From contig NZ_AJKI01000011.1 in the NCBI RefSeq assembly GCF_000259075.1, positions 310,001 through 374,000 on the forward strand: DNA of 64,000 bases. Direction: 5' to 3'. Source of the stretch: Marinilabilia salmonicolor JCM 21150. Its GTDB lineage: Bacteria > Bacteroidota > Bacteroidia > Bacteroidales > Marinilabiliaceae. Both the position numbers and the translations under genes were made by a program. Shown piece after piece: positions 43,279 to 53,388 of this stretch (positions are counted from its first letter, which is position 1; each line of letters opens with the position of its first letter). A model generated the notes under the pieces. The model saw nothing but the letters and a program-made list of their open reading frames with translations. It had not been told where the DNA came from and did not search any database.

Positions 43279-44997
43279 TTAATCTTCCCTGAAATTGATA
43301 TCCTTCACCATCAGCTGAAACGGCTGATGATTGTCGTAGAGACTTTCCTCAATAGTATAGCAGATATTAAATGGTTGCGACTTTTTTATTTTCTCCAGCA
43401 AGTGTCCTTTTCCAAAAGCAATTCCCTTAATTATCTTAGGCGATGTACTCTCAATCATTTCCAGTTTCAGATGCTCTTTCTCTTTTCCGACCACTTTACT
43501 GGTTCCAAAATCATAAACATTCCGGGTGACAAATACAGGTTTCAGATTTCTGGGTCCATAGGGGCGAAAGCGCTTCAAATTTTTAAAGAAATCAACCGTA
43601 ATATCACCGAGCCCGATCTCTGCATCAACCTCAATCTGAGGGACCAACTGCTCCGGCAGAATGGTCTCAGAGACAATCTTCTCGAATCGTTCGGAAAAAG
43701 CACTGATGTTCTCAGGTCTGAGGGTAAGTCCGGCAGCGTAAGTATGTCCACCAAAATTCTCGAGTAAATCCTGACAAGCCTCAATGGCATGATAAAGATC
43801 GTACCCATCCACCGACCTTGCAGAGCCTGTAATCATTCCCTTCGACTCGGTAAGCACCACGGTTGGCCGGTAATAGCTCTCGGTAAGTCTTGATGCAACA
43901 ATCCCAATCACCCCTTTATGCCACTCGGGATGATAAAGAACGGTTGCTTTTCTCACTTGCTGAGCATCATTATTCTCCAGCAAGGCCAGTGCCTCACGTG
44001 TAATATTTCGATCCAGATCCTTGCGGGTTTCATTGCACTCATTAATGGTACAACTCATGCCGTAAGCCTTGTTTTCATCCTCACTTACAAGTAAAGCTAC
44101 GGCATCCTTGCCGGATTCAATGCGTCCGGCTGCATTAATTCTGGGACCAATTTTGAAAATGATATCACTAATGGTCAGCTCTCTTCCAGCCATTCCTGAC
44201 ACACGGATTATGCTTTTTAGACCAATGCCCGGGTTTCTGTTAAGTTTCAGCAGTCCCATATCTGCCAGAATCCTGTTTTCTCCGATAATCGGAACCACAT
44301 CAGAAGCGATACTTACCACTACCAGATCGAGAAACTGAAAAAGAAGCTCATCATCAATTTTCTGTTGTACACACAGTGCCTGCAGCATTTTAAATCCGAC
44401 ACCACAGCCCGACAGATTTTTTTCGGGATAAGAACAATCGGATCGTTTGGGATCGAGGCAGGCAGCTGCCTTTGGCAATATTTCCCCGGGAGTGTGGTGA
44501 TCACAAATAATAAAATCCACTCCCCGCTCACGGGCATATTCAATTTTCTCAACGGCTTTAATGCCACAATCAAGAGCAATAATCAGCGCGGTATTATCCT
44601 CAACCGCCATATCAATGGCTTTGTAAGAAATACCATAACCCTCATCATACCTGTCGGGAATGTAATAACTAATTTCGGGAATAAATTTTCTCAAAAAGGA
44701 ATAAACAAGCGCCACACTCGTGGTTCCATCCACATCGTAGTCGCCATAAACAAGGACTTTCTCATTTGCAGAAATAGCTTTGCGGATGCGATCCACCGCC
44801 TCCTGCATATCTTTCATCAGGAAGGGATCATGAAGATCTGAAAGGCTGGGGTTGAAAAAGGTACGTGCTTCCTCACTGTCTTTCACGCCTCGCAAAGCCA
44901 GAAGCCGTCCCAAAACTGGTCCTATTTCTTCGAAAGCAGATAGCTCTGCTTCAATTTCACTTTCGGGGTTTTCTTTTATGCTCCATCTTTTTTCCAT
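43279..44997 (-). CDS. recJ: Single-stranded-DNA-specific exonuclease RecJ
   Basis: 5'-3' exonuclease for repair and recombination. 572 residues. DHH-family motifs are complete: YGDYDVDGTTS (84-94), the CDHHTPG motif near 165, and GRINAAGR-type metal site in GPRINAAGRIESG, plus the DHHA1 motif SARSVDGYDLY and GGHTYAAG. The C-terminal OB-fold is present to KDINFRED. It ends 76 bp after the T9SS cargo gene, convergent. Probably an independent transcript from lipAB. Confidence 0.96.
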   Translation of the reverse strand: MEKRWSIKENPESEIEAELSAFEEIGPVLGRLLALRGVKDSEEARTFFNPSLSDLHDPFLMKDMQEAVDRIRKAISANEKVLVYGDYDVDGTTSVALVYSFLRKFIPEISYYIPDRYDEGYGISYKAIDMAVEDNTALIIALDCGIKAVEKIEYARERGVDFIICDHHTPGEILPKAAACLDPKRSDCSYPEKNLSGCGVGFKMLQALCVQQKIDDELLFQFLDLVVVSIASDVVPIIGENRILADMGLLKLNRNPGIGLKSIIRVSGMAGRELTISDIIFKIGPRINAAGRIESGKDAVALLVSEDENKAYGMSCTINECNETRKDLDRNITREALALLENNDAQQVRKATVLYHPEWHKGVIGIVASRLTESYYRPTVVLTESKGMITGSARSVDGYDLYHAIEACQDLLENFGGHTYAAGLTLRPENISAFSERFEKIVSETILPEQLVPQIEVDAEIGLGDITVDFFKNLKRFRPYGPRNLKPVFVTRNVYDFGTSKVVGKEKEHLKLEMIESTSPKIIKGIAFGKGHLLEKIKKSQPFNICYTIEESLYDNHQPFQLMVKDINFRED

Positions 44998-45118
44998 TTC
45001 GGCACACTCACTTTTGAGACAGTAAATTTTCTCAAAAAATACATTTTTTCAAACGATTCCGGCTTTTATAATCCGAAAAGTTATCAACAGACAACAGGGA
45101 ACAAAAACTAATTCACTG

Positions 45119-45826
45119 CTACATTGTCACAAAACTTAAGCCAAAGACCTTTTGAAGATGATTTTTTAATTTCGTCTTCACTTCTGCCATATCTACCTCC
45201 CTGCTCAACTCTTTTTGCAGGGAAGTTACTCCCTTGTCCACAAAACCACAGGGATTAATATGATTGAAATACTCCAGATTGGTATTTACATTGAGGGCAA
45301 ATCCGTGCATAGAGACATAGCGACTGGCCCGCACTCCAATAGCACAGACCTTTCTTGCCTGTGAGGTGTTGGCATCAAGCCACACGCCAGTGGCCCCGTC
45401 CAGACGCGAAGCCTCAATACCGTATTCGGCTACTGTCAGAATAATGGCTTCTTCAAGCTTATGAATATATTCCCTGATGCCAAGTTCCATCTGCTCCAGA
45501 TCAAAAATTGGATACCCGACAAGTTGCCCGGGACCATGGTAGGTAATATCCCCACCACGGTTAATTTTATAAAACTGAGCATCAATTTTTTTCAAAAAAT
45601 CATCCTGAATAAGCAGATTATTAGCCTGCCCACTTTTTCCCAGAGTGTAAACATGCGGATGCTCACAAAAAATCAAATGATGTTTAATTGGCCTCCGGCT
45701 TTCCGGACTTTCCCGGTTAAAAAGTTTGCTGTCAACAACCCTGGAAAACTGGACTTCCTGGTAATCCCAGGCCTTTTTGTAGTCAATTTTTCCAAGGTCT
45801 TCAAATATGGTAAACGATTCACCCAT
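45119..45826 (-). CDS. lipB: Octanoyl-[acyl-carrier-protein] transferase LipB
   Basis: 235 residues. Moves octanoate from acyl carrier protein to lipoyl domains. Motifs seen: RGGDITYHGPGQLVGYPI, catalytic lysine in RKVCAIGVRASRYVSMHGFALNVN, and the catalytic cysteine in NPCGFVDKGVTSL. The start ATG overlaps the lipA stop by one base (TAATG), so the two are translationally coupled. Lipoylated targets (pyruvate and oxoglutarate dehydrogenases, glycine cleavage) are not in the window. Confidence 0.96.
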   Translation of the reverse strand: MGESFTIFEDLGKIDYKKAWDYQEVQFSRVVDSKLFNRESPESRRPIKHHLIFCEHPHVYTLGKSGQANNLLIQDDFLKKIDAQFYKINRGGDITYHGPGQLVGYPIFDLEQMELGIREYIHKLEEAIILTVAEYGIEASRLDGATGVWLDANTSQARKVCAIGVRASRYVSMHGFALNVNTNLEYFNHINPCGFVDKGVTSLQKELSREVDMAEVKTKLKNHLQKVFGLSFVTM

Positions 45827-46692
45827 TATTTCAATGCGTTAATATGTTTTTCGGCATGATAAGAAGAACGGACCAGCGGACCACTTTCCACATATTTAAA
45901 TCCTCTCTTCAAACCCTCTTGTTCGTAAAAAGCAAATTGCTCCGGAGTAACATACTCCACTACGTCCAGGTGCTTCGGCGATGGCTGAAGATATTGCCCG
46001 ATGGTAAGCACCTTCACCCCTGCTGCAATCAAATCATCCATGGTTTCCAGTACTTCTTCTGGTTGTTCTCCAAGTCCGACCATAATTCCCGATTTGGGTA
46101 CAACCCCTGTGGATGCAATGTATTCCAACACCTTCAGGCTTAAATCGTATTTAGCTTTACTTCTGATCTGAGGTGTCAGCCTCCGTACGGTCTCCAGGTT
46201 ATGACTTACCACTTCCGGTTCTGCATCAATCACCTGCTGAATAAGATGCTTAAGTCCGTTAAAATCGGGAATTAAAACCTCCTGCGTAATACCCGGGTTC
46301 ATCTCTTTAACTTTACGAATGGTCTCAGCCCAGACACCTGCTCCCCCGTCTTCCAAATCATCCCTGTCAACCGAGGTGATCACGGCATGTTTCAGCTTCA
46401 TTATCTGAATAGAGCGGGCAATACGGAACGGCTCCTTAAAATCCACCGCATCAGGCTTTCCGGTTTTTACATTACAAAACTTACATGAGCGGGTACAAAT
46501 GTCACCCAAAATCATGAAGGTTGCAGTACCATTGCCCCAGCACTCTGCCGAGTTCGGACATTTCCCACTGGTACAAATGGTATGTAGCTTATGGTCCCGG
46601 ATGGTCTTATTCATCCAGTTATAAACGCTTGTATTGGGTAATTGAATTTTCAGCCACGCAGGCTTTCTTCTTCGCTCAGATACTATATTCAT
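45826..46692 (-). CDS. lipA: Lipoyl synthase LipA
   Basis: 288 residues. Inserts two sulfurs into octanoyl chains on lipoyl domains. Both iron-sulfur motifs are clear: auxiliary-cluster cysteines C40, C45, C51 (CTSGKCPNSAEC) and radical SAM cysteines C66, C70, C73 (CTRSCKFC). The terminal RSSYHAE supplies the serine that ligates the auxiliary cluster. It overlaps lipB by one base. The promoter must be in the upstream 670-bp gap but was not resolved. Confidence 0.97.
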   Translation of the reverse strand: MNIVSERRRKPAWLKIQLPNTSVYNWMNKTIRDHKLHTICTSGKCPNSAECWGNGTATFMILGDICTRSCKFCNVKTGKPDAVDFKEPFRIARSIQIMKLKHAVITSVDRDDLEDGGAGVWAETIRKVKEMNPGITQEVLIPDFNGLKHLIQQVIDAEPEVVSHNLETVRRLTPQIRSKAKYDLSLKVLEYIASTGVVPKSGIMVGLGEQPEEVLETMDDLIAAGVKVLTIGQYLQPSPKHLDVVEYVTPEQFAFYEQEGLKRGFKYVESGPLVRSSYHAEKHINALK

Positions 46693-47362
46693 TCGATTAA
46701 AATTTTGTAATTGCCTGATAAAAACTAATTATAAATTTGAGAACGAATGGAACCGCTTCACTCTCTCATAATATTTTTTAAACATCTTCTCTTGTGATAT
46801 TTTAGGCTTAAAAAATATCATGCTCGTTTCATCCATATAAAATTTGTTTATTAAGGTCTGATACAACTCGCGATTTCTTTATACATAGACTTTTGTGCCA
46901 GATTTCTTTGTACATAAACCGGCATAGCCGAGGGAGAAATCAAAGCTCCATGCTCGTTTCATTATATTGTCTTTTACAGCTCACCACAATTTCTAAACCT
47001 GCAAGTTTAATTAAAATGATTTTAAATAACAATGAGTTTTTCAAAGGTCTTTTCCCTGCTCCTGATTGATAACGCATTGAGGCAAATAAAACAGATTGGA
47101 AACTGAAAAGTTTTATCCGAATCCTTTACCCGTCTTTGGGGAAAGCATTAATGTTCTGTTAAGACAAATTCTAAGAAGTTAACAGCCCGGGAATTGGTTT
47201 TCACAGGTAATCACTATCTTTGTGCTGTTTTTTTTATTTGACCGGCTCATTGTCTGTAGATAAAAACAAGCATATTTACCGTCAGCGGGTTCCATTAGCC
47301 GGAACTCTCACCGGGTTTATCGAATAAAGAAATTTTCCGAAGGACAAACAATACGCTATTTT
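46693..47362. other. 670-bp gap upstream of lipA and lysS
   Basis: The longest gene-free stretch. No ORF is convincing. It holds direct repeats: CATGCTCGTTTCAT at 46819-46832 and 46949-46962, and between them GATTTCTTTATACATA (46872-46887) and GATTTCTTTGTACATA (46901-46916). The lysS promoter is at 47194-47222. The repeat block could be a decayed element or an unrecognised small RNA. Confidence 0.5.
47194..47222 (+). promoter_or_regulatory. lysS promoter
   Basis: TTG (47194-47196), an 18-base spacer, TATCTTTG (47215-47222); leader of about 135 bases. Confidence 0.6.
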
Positions 47363-49087
47363 ATGAACCAACTGGAACTGAGCGAACAGGAAATTATCAG
47401 ACGAGAGAGTCTGAATGAATTGGAAAAACTGGGAATTAATCCTTTCCCTGCGGAAGAATTTCCGGTAACCCATTACAGCGAAGACATCAAGAAAGGCTTT
47501 GAAGAGCATGCTGATGATTTCAAAGAAGTGAGTCTTGCAGGTCGCATCATGGGGCGACGCATTATGGGAAGTGCGTCTTTCGCAGAGTTAAAGGACAAAA
47601 AGGGGCGAATTCAGATATATCTTCGCCGCGATGACATTTGTCCTGAGGATGATAAAACCTTGTACAACACCGTATTTAAAAAGTTGCTTGACATCGGCGA
47701 TATCATTGGCATCAAAGGATTTGTTTTCAAAACCCAGATGGGCGAAATTTCGGTTCATGTCACGTCTATGACCGTATTGGCTAAGTCTCTCCGACCTTTG
47801 CCGGTTGTTAAAGAAAAAGACGGAAAAGTTTACGATGCCTTTTCAGATCCTGAGCAACGCTACCGCCAACGGTACGTGGACCTTATTGTTAATGATCAGG
47901 TGCGCGACACCTTCAGGAAAAGAACGCGCATCATTAACTCCATGCGTGAGTTCTTTAACGCGAACGATTACCTTGAAGTAGAGACCCCCATCCTTCAGTC
48001 CATTCCCGGCGGTGCTGCCGCGCGTCCATTCATCACCCATCACAACACTCTGGACATGCCCCTTTACCTGCGTATTGCTAACGAACTATACCTCAAGAGG
48101 TTGATTGTTGGTGGTTACGAAGGAGTTTATGAGTTTGGAAAAGACTTCCGCAACGAAGGAATGGATCGCACCCACAACCCGGAATTTACAGTAATGGAGA
48201 TCTATGTAGCCTACAAGGACTACAAGTGGATGATGGATTTCACCGAAGAGATGATTGAAAAAGTGGCGCTTGACTTGCATGGCAATACAAAAGTGCAGGT
48301 GGGAGACAACATGATTGACTTTAAGCGCCCCTACAAACGCATAAGTATGCTCGACTCCATTAAAGAACATACAGGATACGATATTGCCGGAATGGATATT
48401 GCCGGCTTACGTAAGGTTTGCGATACACTGGAGATTGAATATGATGAATCGATGGGCAAAGGAAAGCTGATTGACGAAATCTTCGGCGAAAAATGTGAAG
48501 CATCCTACATTCAGCCAACTTTCATTACCGATTATCCGGTGGAAATGTCACCGTTGTGTAAGAAACACAGAGACAATCCGGAACTTACTGAGCGCTTCGA
48601 ACTGATGGTCAACGGCAAGGAACTGGCCAACGCTTATTCGGAATTGAACGACCCCATTGATCAGCTGGCACGTTTCCAGGATCAGTTAAACCTTTCGGAA
48701 AAAGGGGACGACGAAGCCATGTTTATCGACATGGACTTTGTTCGTGCATTGGAATACGGAATGCCCCCCACTTCAGGAATGGGCATCGGCATTGACCGCC
48801 TTACTATGTTGATGACCGGGCAGAGTACCATTCAGGAAGTGCTGTTTTTCCCGCAAATGCGCCCCGAAAAGAAAAAAGAACGCGACGGAGAAGAAAAGTT
48901 CACCGCTATCGGTGTTCCTGCCGAGTGGGTGCCTGTCATCTACAAAGCAGGATATCTCAAAGTTGATGAACTGAAAGAGAGTAACCCCAACAAGCTCCAT
49001 CAGGAATTGTGCGGACTCAACAAGAAGCACAAACTGGGCCTTCAAAATCCGAAACCGGATGAAGTTAAAAGCTGGGTGGAAAACTAG
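47363..49087 (+). CDS. lysS: Lysine--tRNA ligase, class II
   Basis: 574 residues. An OB-fold anticodon domain (about 50-150) begins VSLAGRIMGRRIMG, and the class II catalytic core has motif 1 around YLEVETPILQ, motif 2 FRNEGMDRTHNPEFT and motif 3 GMGIGIDRLTM. The core ends near residue 500 with VLFFPQMRPE, and about 65 residues follow (ending KPDEVKSWVEN), an extension that I recall in Bacteroidota LysS and that resembles a helix-hairpin-helix domain. Followed after 174 bp by gpsA, which has its own promoter. Confidence 0.97.
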   Translation: MNQLELSEQEIIRRESLNELEKLGINPFPAEEFPVTHYSEDIKKGFEEHADDFKEVSLAGRIMGRRIMGSASFAELKDKKGRIQIYLRRDDICPEDDKTLYNTVFKKLLDIGDIIGIKGFVFKTQMGEISVHVTSMTVLAKSLRPLPVVKEKDGKVYDAFSDPEQRYRQRYVDLIVNDQVRDTFRKRTRIINSMREFFNANDYLEVETPILQSIPGGAAARPFITHHNTLDMPLYLRIANELYLKRLIVGGYEGVYEFGKDFRNEGMDRTHNPEFTVMEIYVAYKDYKWMMDFTEEMIEKVALDLHGNTKVQVGDNMIDFKRPYKRISMLDSIKEHTGYDIAGMDIAGLRKVCDTLEIEYDESMGKGKLIDEIFGEKCEASYIQPTFITDYPVEMSPLCKKHRDNPELTERFELMVNGKELANAYSELNDPIDQLARFQDQLNLSEKGDDEAMFIDMDFVRALEYGMPPTSGMGIGIDRLTMLMTGQSTIQEVLFFPQMRPEKKKERDGEEKFTAIGVPAEWVPVIYKAGYLKVDELKESNPNKLHQELCGLNKKHKLGLQNPKPDEVKSWVEN

Positions 49088-49205
49088 TAGTGCATTCGCT
49101 GAATAGTATTTTGTGATCGCACTACTATATCAATCTTTTTAACATTAAAGGTTTTAATAATTCATATCTAACAGACCAAAGGAACCAAATCAATGACATT
49201 TGTCG

Positions 49206-49237
49206 TTGCATTCGGCTTCTGTCTATCAATAAATTTG
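49206..49237 (+). promoter_or_regulatory. gpsA promoter
   Basis: TTG (49206-49208), 21-base spacer, TAAATTTG (49230-49237), 23 bp before the ATG. Confidence 0.6.
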
Positions 49238-49260
49238 CAGAAACCAAAACAGACAGGCAC

Positions 49261-50256
49261 ATGGATGAAGAATCGACCATTGGTATTATAGGAAGTGGCA
49301 GTTGGGCCACGGCCATTGCCAAGATGGTAATGAATAATTCAGACAGACTGAACTGGTACTTCCGTGAGCAAGAGCACATCGACCGGTTTCGTAAGATGGA
49401 TCACAACCCCAATTACCTTACATCAGTGGATTTTGATACCGACCAGATATTCTTTTCCACTGATATCAATGAAATTGTGGAGAACTCGGATGTGCTCATA
49501 TTTGCCGTACCTTCGGCTTTTCTTAAAGAGTCTTTGGAATCGCTTCGGACCCCGCTGAAAGACAAATTTGTTGTTTCTGCCATCAAAGGGCTTGTGCCCG
49601 ATGAGAACCTGATTATCGGCAGTTTTTTCAACAAACACTATGAGGTCCCTATTGATTCTATTGCAGTTATTTCGGGCCCCTGCCATGCAGAAGAAGTGGC
49701 TCTGGAAAGACTCTCATACCTTACGATTGCCTGTCAGGACATCAAAAAAGCCAGAATCTTTGCATCCCGGTTAGCTTGTTCGTATATTAAAACGACGGTA
49801 ATCGATGACATTTACGGCACCGAGTACTCAGCCGTACTCAAAAACGTAATGGCCATTGCCGCAGGCATCTGCCACGGGCTGGGGTATGGAGACAACTTCC
49901 AGGCAGTACTCATTTCCAACGGCATACAGGAAATTAAGAGGTTTGTAGACACAGTTCATCCTATCACACGCGACATTAAAAGTTCAGCATATCTGGGTGA
50001 CTTGCTGGTGACTGCCTACTCTCAGTTTTCAAGAAACCGTACTTTCGGAAATATGCTGGGAAAAGGCTATTCGGTAAAAAGTGCACAACTGGAGATGTTG
50101 ATGATTGCCGAAGGATATTATGCAGTAAAAAGCATTGTGGAGATTAATAAAAAATACAAAGTGAACATGCCCATCACCGAAGCGGTTCACAATATTATTT
50201 ATGAAAAAATCTCACCCGCTATTGAAATCAAACTGCTGACGGATCAGTTGAGATAA
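49261..50256 (+). CDS. gpsA: NAD(P)-dependent glycerol-3-phosphate dehydrogenase
   Basis: 331 residues. Makes sn-glycerol 3-phosphate for phospholipids. The dinucleotide-binding GSGSWATAIAKM at the start, VISGPCHAEEVA, the substrate-site lysine in YSAVLKNVMAIAAGICHGLGYGDN, and YLGDLLVTAYSQFSRNRTFG are all family hallmarks. Likely cotranscribed with pgi 64 bp downstream. Confidence 0.95.
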   Translation: MDEESTIGIIGSGSWATAIAKMVMNNSDRLNWYFREQEHIDRFRKMDHNPNYLTSVDFDTDQIFFSTDINEIVENSDVLIFAVPSAFLKESLESLRTPLKDKFVVSAIKGLVPDENLIIGSFFNKHYEVPIDSIAVISGPCHAEEVALERLSYLTIACQDIKKARIFASRLACSYIKTTVIDDIYGTEYSAVLKNVMAIAAGICHGLGYGDNFQAVLISNGIQEIKRFVDTVHPITRDIKSSAYLGDLLVTAYSQFSRNRTFGNMLGKGYSVKSAQLEMLMIAEGYYAVKSIVEINKKYKVNMPITEAVHNIIYEKISPAIEIKLLTDQLR

Positions 50257-50320
50257 GAGGAATGAGGGTTGAAGTTTAGTCGCAAAAAATATAAAAACAG
50301 AAAGATAAATACATAACGCT

Positions 50321-51664
50321 ATGAAGAACCTTACCATTGATGTGTCGCAGGTTGCTCCGGAAGTAACCCAGGACATGATAAACAAAGAACAGGACAATAT
50401 CCTGAAACAACTGAAGACACTTACCGACAAAAGCGGAAAAGGTAATGACTTTCTCGGATGGCTGGACCTCCCCGAAAATATTGACGGAGATCAGGTGATG
50501 GCCATGGAAAAGACCGCAGCCAGACTGCGTGGAAAAGCCGACTTCGTGGTAGTTGTGGGTATCGGCGGAAGCTACCTGGGAGCAAGAGCGGTTATCGATG
50601 CCCTGAACGATTCGTTTGATCAGCTGAAAGGCGACCGGAAAAACCCCGCCATTCTTTATGCAGGTCAGAACATAGGAGAAGATTACACCTATGAATTACT
50701 GGATCTGCTCAAAGACAAATCTTTTGGTGTGATTGTTATCTCCAAATCGGGAACCACCACAGAACCGGCCATTGCTTTCCGTGTACTCAAGGAACTTCTG
50801 GAAACGAAATATGATAAAGAGGAAGTAAAAGAGCGCATCGTAGCCATAACCGATGGCAGCAAAGGAGCTTTGCGCACACTGGCGGAGCAGGAAGGGTACG
50901 AAACCTATGTAATACCTGACGATGTGGGCGGACGCTTCTCGGTCCTCACACCTGTAGGATTGCTTCCCATTGCCGTTGCCGGATACAGCATCAGCGAACT
51001 GGTAAGAGGTGCCAAAGAGATGAAGGCACTTACAGGCACCGACATTCCTTTCGATAAAAACCCTGCTGCTGTTTATGCGGTTGCACGTAACCTGCTTTAC
51101 CAGAATGGGAAGAAAATTGAAATCATGGTCAATTACCAACCCAAGTTACATTACGTATCTGAGTGGTGGAAGCAGCTTTATGGTGAAAGCGAAGGAAAAG
51201 AGAACAAGGGAATTTTCCCTGCGGCAGTTGATTTCACTACCGACCTGCACAGTATGGGACAATGGATTCAGGAAGGTGAACGTTCTATTTTTGAAACTGT
51301 GGTTTCTGTTGCCGCGGCCAAACACCGGGTTTTAATTCCCCGCGATGAAGCCGATCTGGACAAGCTGAACTATCTGGCGGGGAAACGCATCGACGAGGTT
51401 AACAAAATGGCCGAGTTAGGTACCCGCATTGCCCACACAGACGGGGGCGTGCCCAACATTAAAGTAGAAATCCCCGAACTCAACGAATATTACCTGGGAC
51501 AACTGCTCTACTTCTTTGAAAAAGCATGTGGAATCAGCGGTTACACATTGGGAGTTAACCCCTTTGATCAGCCGGGTGTTGAGGCCTACAAGAAAAACAT
51601 GTTTGCCCTGCTTGGCAAACCGGGTTTCGAGCAGGAAACCGAAGCCATCAAAAAAAGGCTTTAA
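50321..51664 (+). CDS. pgi: Glucose-6-phosphate isomerase
   Basis: 447 residues, the short bacterial type. Interconverts glucose- and fructose-6-phosphate. [28 protein letters not shown], the [18 protein letters not shown] signature and [14 protein letters not shown] close to the end are present. Followed by a terminator. Confidence 0.96.
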   Translation: MKNLTIDVSQVAPEVTQDMINKEQDNILKQLKTLTDKSGKGNDFLGWLDLPENIDGDQVMAMEKTAARLRGKADFVVVVGIGGSYLGARAVIDALNDSFDQLKGDRKNPAILYAGQNIGEDYTYELLDLLKDKSFGVIVISKSGTTTEPAIAFRVLKELLETKYDKEEVKERIVAITDGSKGALRTLAEQEGYETYVIPDDVGGRFSVLTPVGLLPIAVAGYSISELVRGAKEMKALTGTDIPFDKNPAAVYAVARNLLYQNGKKIEIMVNYQPKLHYVSEWWKQLYGESEGKENKGIFPAAVDFTTDLHSMGQWIQEGERSIFETVVSVAAAKHRVLIPRDEADLDKLNYLAGKRIDEVNKMAELGTRIAHTDGGVPNIKVEIPELNEYYLGQLLYFFEKACGISGYTLGVNPFDQPGVEAYKKNMFALLGKPGFEQETEAIKKRL

Positions 51665-51674
51665 CCTTAAATAT

Positions 51675-51706
51675 AAAGCTGTCTGACATTCAGGCAGCTT
51701 TTTTTA
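51675..51706 (+). terminator. pgi terminator
   Basis: AAAGCTG and CAGCTTT pair, with an inner CTG/CAG, followed by a T-run. Confidence 0.8.
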
Positions 51707-51788
51707 TTTATTTTACAGCTCTCTGTCAGCAACAATGATACAATAATCATTAAATTCACACCGGGGTACACAAATTAAAGATCGGGTG

Positions 51789-51818
51789 TTGTTAAATGTT
51801 CTCTTTTTCTTAATTTTG
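51789..51818 (+). promoter_or_regulatory. purH promoter
   Basis: TTG (51789-51791), 19-base spacer, TAATTTTG (51811-51818): full consensus match. Probably drives purH through rodA. Confidence 0.65.
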
Positions 51819-51847
51819 CGTCAATTCCGAATAAAATTGTTAAAACA

Positions 51848-53374
51848 ATGACAGCCACAAAAAAGATAAAATCTGCCTTAATTTCAGTATTTCACAAAGA
51901 CGGTCTTGATGATATTGTAGCTCAACTGGATAGACTGGGAGTCACCATTTATTCCACCGGAGGTACGCAGTCCTTCATCGAAGGCCTGGGAGTAAAAGTA
52001 CAATCTGTAGAGTCACTAACAAGTTATCCCTCCATTCTCGGAGGTCGTGTAAAAACGCTTCATCCTAAAATATTCGGAGGAATTCTGGGCCGAAGAGATG
52101 ACGAAGATCACAGGAAACAGATGTCGGAATATGAAATTCCTGAGATAGATCTTATCATTGTGGATCTTTATCCTTTTGAAGATACCGTTGCTTCAGGAGC
52201 ATCACATGCCGACATCATTGAAAAAGTTGACATTGGCGGAATCTCTTTGATACGTGCTGCAGCCAAGAACTATAAAGATGTAGTGATTGTACCTTCCAAA
52301 GACCAGTATGCACAGCTACATGATGTGCTTGTCAACAAAAAAGGCGAAACCACCACAGAAGACAGAAAATCATTTGCTACCGCAGCTTTTGCTGTTTCTT
52401 CGGGCTACGATGCTGCCATCTTCAATTATTTCAACAGCGATGATACTTTCCCTGCTTTTCGAAAGGCTGTCAATGAAAGCAAGCCTCTGAGATACGGAGA
52501 AAACCCGCATCAGAAAGGAACATTTTTCGGGAAATTTGAAGAGCTATTTGAACAATTGCATGGCAAAGAAATTTCCTACAACAACCTGTTGGATATTGAT
52601 GCCGCCGTTGCTCTTATTGCTGAGTTTAAAGAAACCACTGTAGCTATACTGAAACATAACAATGCATGCGGACTGGCATCCAGAGATCAGCTTTCCGAAG
52701 CCTGGAAAGAAGCACTTGCCGGAGATCCTGTATCTGCTTTTGGTGGAATCATTATTACCAACAAACAGGTTACAGCCGAAGTGGCAGGAGAAATAAACAA
52801 AATTTTCTTTGAGGTAATCATTGCACCGGGCTACGACCAGGAGGCATTGGATATTCTTCAGCAGAAGAAAAACCGGATTATTCTGATTCAAAAACCATCC
52901 TCGCTAAACACCTATAATTCCAGAACACTTCTTAACGGAGTGCTGGTACAGGAGAAAGACCAAAAAACTGAGTCGCGTGAGGGGCTGACTACTGTTACCT
53001 CCAAGACACCGTCAGAGAAAGAAATTGAAGATTTACTATTTGCCAATAAAATAGTAAAGCATTCCAAATCGAACGCCATCGTACTGGCAAAAAACAAACA
53101 ACTGATTGGGAGCGGAATCGGCCAAACATCAAGAGTTGATGCGCTAAAGCAAGCCATTGCCAAAGCACAGGCATTCGAATTTGACATTGAAGAAGCTGTA
53201 TTGGCCTCCGATGCCTTCTTCCCTTTTGCCGACTCGGTGGAAATTGCCGCTGAATCAGGAATCAGTTCAGTGATACAACCCGGAGGTTCAGTGCGGGACA
53301 AAGACTCTGTCGATTTCTGTGATGCACACAATATGTCCATGGTGTTTTCGGGCACTCGTCATTTTAAACATTAA
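51848..53374 (+). CDS. purH: Bifunctional AICAR transformylase / IMP cyclohydrolase
   Basis: 508 residues. Last two steps of IMP synthesis. The N-terminal cyclohydrolase domain (1-200) begins ALISVFHKDGL and contains STGGTQ and GGRVKTLHPKIFGGIL; the transformylase domain carries LRYGENPHQKGTF, KHNNACGLA, DPVSAFGGII and ends with the SDAFFPFADSV and IQPGGSVRD motifs. The His in KHNNACG is the catalytic one. Only 14 bp separate it from mreB. Confidence 0.97.
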   Translation: MTATKKIKSALISVFHKDGLDDIVAQLDRLGVTIYSTGGTQSFIEGLGVKVQSVESLTSYPSILGGRVKTLHPKIFGGILGRRDDEDHRKQMSEYEIPEIDLIIVDLYPFEDTVASGASHADIIEKVDIGGISLIRAAAKNYKDVVIVPSKDQYAQLHDVLVNKKGETTTEDRKSFATAAFAVSSGYDAAIFNYFNSDDTFPAFRKAVNESKPLRYGENPHQKGTFFGKFEELFEQLHGKEISYNNLLDIDAAVALIAEFKETTVAILKHNNACGLASRDQLSEAWKEALAGDPVSAFGGIIITNKQVTAEVAGEINKIFFEVIIAPGYDQEALDILQQKKNRIILIQKPSSLNTYNSRTLLNGVLVQEKDQKTESREGLTTVTSKTPSEKEIEDLLFANKIVKHSKSNAIVLAKNKQLIGSGIGQTSRVDALKQAIAKAQAFEFDIEEAVLASDAFFPFADSVEIAAESGISSVIQPGGSVRDKDSVDFCDAHNMSMVFSGTRHFKH

Positions 53375-53388
53375 CAAAACCAAATACA

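Noticed and set aside
46819-46962. CRISPR array
   Set aside because: Only two copies of each unit, of different spacing and sequence, with no cas genes in the window.
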